From contig JAVERT010000035.1 in assembly GCA_034006985.1 (NCBI GenBank), positions 1 through 17,457 of the forward strand: DNA of 17,457 nucleotides, given 5' to 3'. Made by a program: the position numbers and the translations under genes. The notes below the pieces were generated by a model, which saw only the letters and a list, made by a program, of their open reading frames with translations, searched no databases and was not told the origin of the DNA. Source of the DNA: Gudongella sp034006985 (GTDB taxonomy: Bacteria > Bacillota > Clostridia > Tissierellales > Tissierellaceae). This document shows, piece after piece, positions 14,278 to 17,457 of this stretch (its first letter is position 1; each line of letters begins with the position of its first letter).

Positions 14278-14889
14278 TCATCCAATCGTTTTTGTATTTT
14301 GAGTTGAACACATTTTTTCATATATTGAGTACATGTTTGATATCTCTCCAACTCCAAGTTCATCCTTTAAACCAAAGAAATCAAGACATGTTCCACAGGA
14401 TATTATTTCAACTCCTTCTTCTTTTAAACTAATTAAATCATCTAATACAGGACTTGATTTAATAGTTAACTTAACTCCCGCATTATAAAATAAAATAGCT
14501 TTTGGATAAGGTTTTGTCTCAGCAACTGTATAGATTAAGCTTTTCATCAAAATCTTCCCAAGTTCTGGGTCCCCACTACCCATTAAGTCAGATTGAATTA
14601 TAATTACTGCACCTTCACTTTTTTGTACAACAACATCTTCCTCTCGCTTTTCAAGACCTAAGTCGGTTTGTTTACCCTTAGTAATAGAAACTTCATAGTT
14701 ACCATCTGCATCTTGTTCTACTTTATAGTCCAAACTCATGCTTGTTGCAAGCTTAGATAAGTTGTTCTTTGCAACTTCATTATCTACTATAGTTTTAACT
14801 ACACCTTCTTCAATCTCCTCAATGCCTTTCTTTGTTAATATTACTGGTTTTGGACATTCAAGGCCTTTTGCATCAATTATTTTTATCAT
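14278..14889 (-). CDS. yedF: YedF-type sulfurtransferase-like protein (TusA + DsrE-like domains), selenium metabolism associated
   Basis: 203 residues with two parts. Residues 1-72 are a TusA/SirA domain with the signature IDAKGLECPKPVILTK, whose Cys12 would carry a persulfide (or perselenide). Residues about 92-195 form a DsrE-like domain (GAVIIIQSDLMGSGDPELG, then CGTC at 165-168). This fusion matches the selenium-associated YedF family. The expected role is handling reactive sulfur or selenium, with DUF3343 as a likely partner; the chemistry is not established. GGAGG lies 7 bases before the ATG, overlapping the end of the preceding gene (2-base gap). No selD or selA is seen in the window. 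Confidence 0.9.
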   Translation of the reverse strand: MIKIIDAKGLECPKPVILTKKGIEEIEEGVVKTIVDNEVAKNNLSKLATSMSLDYKVEQDADGNYEVSITKGKQTDLGLEKREEDVVVQKSEGAVIIIQSDLMGSGDPELGKILMKSLIYTVAETKPYPKAILFYNAGVKLTIKSSPVLDDLISLKEEGVEIISCGTCLDFFGLKDELGVGEISNMYSIYEKMCSTQNTKTIG

Positions 14890-14891
14890 TG

Positions 14892-15971
14892 TTATTCCTC
14901 CATTTTTTCTGGTTCTATATTTTCAATACGCATTGTATAAACTCCCGTTTTTAATGTTACAATAAGGTCATTAAACTGACTTCTAATATCCTTTACACCA
15001 CTTCCAAATGTGTATTCAGCTCTATCTTCTTTGTTGAATAGTGCTATTATACTCTTATCTCCATAAAGAAGTATATACTTTTCATGACGATGCAATTTAG
15101 TATATGAGAGAGCATAAGTATTTTTATAGATTGTTTCCAAAGACCTATCTAAAATCTCTAAATTATCCCCATAAAGAATATATATTTCTTCTCCATCAAT
15201 TAGTATATCATGAACTAAATCGTAATCTCTAGTTATGTTTTCATTTCCTTTACTAACTTTTACTATACCCATATCTGTTAATATTATATACCCTTGTTTA
15301 AAAGGAAGTGTTTTTAAGATTATTTCATCTTGTAAATCAGCTCTTATCTCTGTATTTTCCTCTAATTTTTCAAAGAGCTCAGAAAATAGCTGATTTTGTT
15401 CAAACTTCATTTGAGTATACATCATATTATTAGAATTATTAATCCAGTAATCTAGTGGAAATGAGTCAATAAAGCTTACTTCTTCCCACTTATCTCTTTC
15501 AAGATTATAGTAAAGAATCTTTTCTTCATCTTCTAATTTCAAATGTGCAATTAAACCTTGATCCCAAACTTTTATATTAAATATTGGTTTTTCAAAATCA
15601 TGTTCTAATAGGGTTTCACCATTTCCATTGTATAAATATACTACTCCAGACAGTTCATCATATATAACAATCCTATTTTCATTTAAGACCATTTTAGGAT
15701 TGTCAAATAGAAATGTTTTAGTCCATAGCTCTTTCTTAGTTGAATCAGATACCTTAAGAGTTTCACCATCCCATTCTAAAAACCTACCATTTAAATATTG
15801 AATACCTTCATTTTCATAGCTTTTTACTATCTCGAATACTTTTTCAGATTTATCAAAACTATAGATGTAATTGACTAGTTTTTTCTGATTTTCTTCTCTA
15901 GCAAAGAATAAAGCTATTATAATAAAAAAAAGAATAATTATCGTGGTTACAATTAATTTAAAGTTTTTCAT
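14892..15971 (-). CDS. DUF5711-like membrane-anchored protein
   Basis: 359 residues: an N-terminal membrane helix (about 6-24, after MKNFK) and a long outer part rich in beta strands with repeated patterns such as YLYNGNGETLLEHDF, IYILYGDNLEILD and YILLYGDKSIIALF. This suggests a propeller-like fold, as described for the DUF5711 family. Function unknown. The frame reaches 16037, but the ATG at 15971 has AAGGAG 7 bases upstream and places the membrane helix at the terminus; the extension would also lie in the divergent promoter. First gene of the operon with yedF, DUF3343, mscS and DUF951. Confidence 0.78.
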   Translation of the reverse strand: MKNFKLIVTTIIILFFIIIALFFAREENQKKLVNYIYSFDKSEKVFEIVKSYENEGIQYLNGRFLEWDGETLKVSDSTKKELWTKTFLFDNPKMVLNENRIVIYDELSGVVYLYNGNGETLLEHDFEKPIFNIKVWDQGLIAHLKLEDEEKILYYNLERDKWEEVSFIDSFPLDYWINNSNNMMYTQMKFEQNQLFSELFEKLEENTEIRADLQDEIILKTLPFKQGYIILTDMGIVKVSKGNENITRDYDLVHDILIDGEEIYILYGDNLEILDRSLETIYKNTYALSYTKLHRHEKYILLYGDKSIIALFNKEDRAEYTFGSGVKDIRSQFNDLIVTLKTGVYTMRIENIEPEKMEE

Positions 15972-16005
15972 TTTTCTACTCCTTGATGTTTCTACATATA
16001 ATGAT

Positions 16006-16037
16006 TTTATATGATTAAACTTAAAAGCGCTAGTCAA
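16006..16037 (-). promoter_or_regulatory. Candidate promoter of the DUF5711-yedF operon
   Basis: On the minus strand TTGACT (16037-16032) and TATAAA (16011-16006). The spacer of 20 bases is longer than ideal; an 18-base spacing gives the weaker CATATA. The -35 abuts the -35 of the opposite promoter, so the two polymerases would compete. Confidence 0.4.
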
Positions 16038-16066
16038 TTGTCTTATTATTATTCAAATGTTATAAT
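16038..16066 (+). promoter_or_regulatory. Promoter of the MocR-type regulator gene
   Basis: TTGTCT (16038-16043), a 17-base spacer and a consensus TATAAT (16061-16066), 29 bases before the ATG. It is back to back with the leftward promoter. Confidence 0.7.
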
Positions 16067-16068
16067 AA

Positions 16069-16082
16069 TTGTATCCATACAA
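16069..16082. promoter_or_regulatory. Palindromic operator candidate for the MocR regulator
   Basis: TTGTAT-CC-ATACAA, a perfect 6+2+6 inverted repeat lying just after the -10 at the expected transcription start and before the ribosome binding site. GntR-class regulators bind such short palindromes and often repress their own gene. The assignment is positional. Confidence 0.5.
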
Positions 16083-16095
16083 AGAGGGTGATTAT

Positions 16096-17457
16096 ATGCT
16101 AAGTAATATTTCTTTAAATAAGTCAGATAGTATAGCACTATATATGCAACTATATGAACAAATTAAGAATCTTATTGACCTAGATCAGCTTAAAGAAGAT
16201 AAACTTCCTTCTATTCGATCACTTTCAGCTCTTTTAAGCGTGAATAATATTACAGTGATTAATGCATATAAGCTACTTGAAAAGGAAGACTATATTTACA
16301 CTATAAAGGGAAGTGGAACTTTTATAAAAAAAACTGAGCTTAAAGAGGAAACACTCCTTACTGAGGATGGAGATATGGCTCTTATGCTATCTGGAATATT
16401 CCCATTTTTAAAGAATAGCATCGACTTTGCAAGTGCCTCCCCCACTCCTGAAATGTTTCCTATTGAGCTATTTAAACAGTCCTTGATAGATGTTTTGGAC
16501 CGTGATGGTGGTTCTGCTTTTCTATATCCTGAAATTAGTGGATTTTTACCTTTGAGAGAATCGATAAGTAAATTCCTATTTGAAAATTATTCTATTGAAG
16601 CTCAAAGTGATCAGATATTGATAACATCTGGTGGACAGCAGGGATTAGATATAATATCTAAGGCTTTAATCGATCAGGGTGACATAATATTTGTCGAAAA
16701 TCCAACTTATCCAGGAGCCTATGCCGCTTTTAAATCCAGAGGCGCTAAAATAATTGGAATTCCATTAGAAGATGATGGAATTAATATAGAAGTTTTAGAA
16801 AATTATGCAAAAAGGTATAAACCTAAGTTTATATATGTAATGCCCAATTATCAAAGCCCTACAACTCTATGTTATAGTGAAGATAAAAAAAAGGAGCTTC
16901 TAAGACTTTCCCATGAATACAATTTTTATATTATTGAAGATGATTTTTTAACTGATCTTTCTTTTTCGGAAGATAAAAAAATTCCTTTAAAAGCAATCGA
17001 TCGAAAGGATAAAGTTGTTTTTATAAAGAGTTTTTCAAAGATATTTATGCCTGGAGTTAGAATTGGATTTATGATTCTTCCGAAATCTATGTTTAAAACT
17101 ATTATGAAAGCAAAACACTCCAGTGATATATCTTCCTCAGGTTATTTGCAAAGAGCTTTTGACCTATACCTTAGAAATGGCTATTGGAGAAATCACATAG
17201 ACAATTCAAGAAAATTCTACGAAAAAAGATATCGTGTAATGTTAGAAGAATTAACACAACTAGAGTGCTATGGATTTTCATTTAAAGCACCTGATGGTGG
17301 ACTTAGCATCTGGGTAAAACTCCCATCCAACTGGGATTCTATCCGTTTTTACGAGGAAGCAAGTAAAAGAGAAGTCGCATTAGTACCAGGCAATGTATTT
17401 TTTACCGAAGAGGAACCTGATGTACATTATATTCGACTAAGTTTTAGTGCAGTTGAT
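16096..17457 (+). CDS. GntR/MocR-family transcriptional regulator with aminotransferase domain (cut by window edge)
   Basis: 454 residues are visible with no stop before the window end, close to the usual 460-490. Residues about 8-78 form a GntR winged helix (SIRSLSALLSVNNITVINAY at 39-58, then KGSGTFI at 71-77). Residues about 108 to the end form a class I aminotransferase-like domain: SGGQQG (178-183), ENPTYPG (201-207), IEDDF (280-284), the PLP lysine in KSFSK (Lys315) and the carboxylate-binding Arg447 in IRLSFS. The usual NPTG is SPTT here, so catalysis may be reduced. Proteins of this class sense PLP or an amino compound and control genes of vitamin B6, amino-acid or GABA metabolism. 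The target is unknown; the divergent DUF5711 operon and the gene itself are the nearest candidates. GAGGGTGA lies before the ATG. Confidence 0.92.
   Translation, partial: MLSNISLNKSDSIALYMQLYEQIKNLIDLDQLKEDKLPSIRSLSALLSVNNITVINAYKLLEKEDYIYTIKGSGTFIKKTELKEETLLTEDGDMALMLSGIFPFLKNSIDFASASPTPEMFPIELFKQSLIDVLDRDGGSAFLYPEISGFLPLRESISKFLFENYSIEAQSDQILITSGGQQGLDIISKALIDQGDIIFVENPTYPGAYAAFKSRGAKIIGIPLEDDGINIEVLENYAKRYKPKFIYVMPNYQSPTTLCYSEDKKKELLRLSHEYNFYIIEDDFLTDLSFSEDKKIPLKAIDRKDKVVFIKSFSKIFMPGVRIGFMILPKSMFKTIMKAKHSSDISSSGYLQRAFDLYLRNGYWRNHIDNSRKFYEKRYRVMLEELTQLECYGFSFKAPDGGLSIWVKLPSNWDSIRFYEEASKREVALVPGNVFFTEEEPDVHYIRLSFSAVD

Noticed and set aside
13954..14307. 117-codon plus-strand frame across the mscS/DUF3343 boundary
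   Set aside because: Antisense to two confident genes; no family pattern and no start signal.
1..17457. CRISPR array, tRNA genes, insertion sequences, prophage or toxin-antitoxin modules
   Set aside because: No regularly spaced direct repeats, cloverleaf-like segments, transposase or integrase motifs, or terminal inverted repeats were seen on either strand.

Overview
The window is AT-rich, densely coded DNA from a low-GC Firmicute, most likely an anaerobic member of Clostridia/Tissierellia. The evidence is the replication and ribosomal block dnaB-rplI-gdpP-yybS beside rpsR-ssb-rpsF, a YedF/DUF3343 selenium-associated pair, many AGGAGG-type ribosome binding sites and frequent TTG/GTG starts. 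Every gene lies on the minus strand except the last, a GntR/MocR regulator transcribed divergently at the right edge. I see no tRNA, rRNA, insertion sequence, prophage or CRISPR array. No gap between genes exceeds about 150 bases.

Layout, left to right (transcription runs right to left). (1) 1-4070: a dnaB fragment, rplI, gdpP (c-di-AMP phosphodiesterase) and yybS form one tightly packed operon behind a candidate promoter near 4118-4146. (2) 4177-5275: the rpsF-ssb-rpsR operon has a good promoter, a candidate S6:S18 autoregulatory leader, and a terminator that begins at the rpsR stop codon. (3) 5284-6593: a class I/II PLP aminotransferase with its own promoter, a palindrome across the -10 box and a strong terminator. 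(4) 6588-8523: a coupled pair, a purine nucleoside phosphorylase and an MtnA-family aldose-1-phosphate isomerase. (5) 8535-9783: an iron-dependent YqhD/BdhA-type alcohol dehydrogenase whose ribosome binding site lies in a long hairpin. (6) 9793-12853: an ECF sigma factor, a small membrane protein (putative anti-sigma) and a large exported TPR/carboxypeptidase-regulatory-like protein. All three use non-ATG starts, and the operon sits behind a textbook ECF-type promoter. (7) 12861-15971: DUF5711 membrane protein, YedF, DUF3343, MscS channel and DUF951 form one operon ending in a terminator. (8) 16006-17457: a divergent promoter region, a 14-bp palindrome and the MocR regulator, which runs off the window.

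In the housekeeping blocks, genes for translation, ssDNA binding and helicase loading sit with c-di-AMP turnover. The accessory middle looks metabolic: the phosphorylase would release a pentose-1-phosphate and the MtnA-like enzyme would convert it to the ketose-1-phosphate. Substitutions in both enzymes suggest a 5'-modified nucleoside substrate (deoxy or methylthio) rather than the textbook ones; this is inference. The best candidate for a little-described system is the self-regulated sigma / membrane protein / TPR operon.
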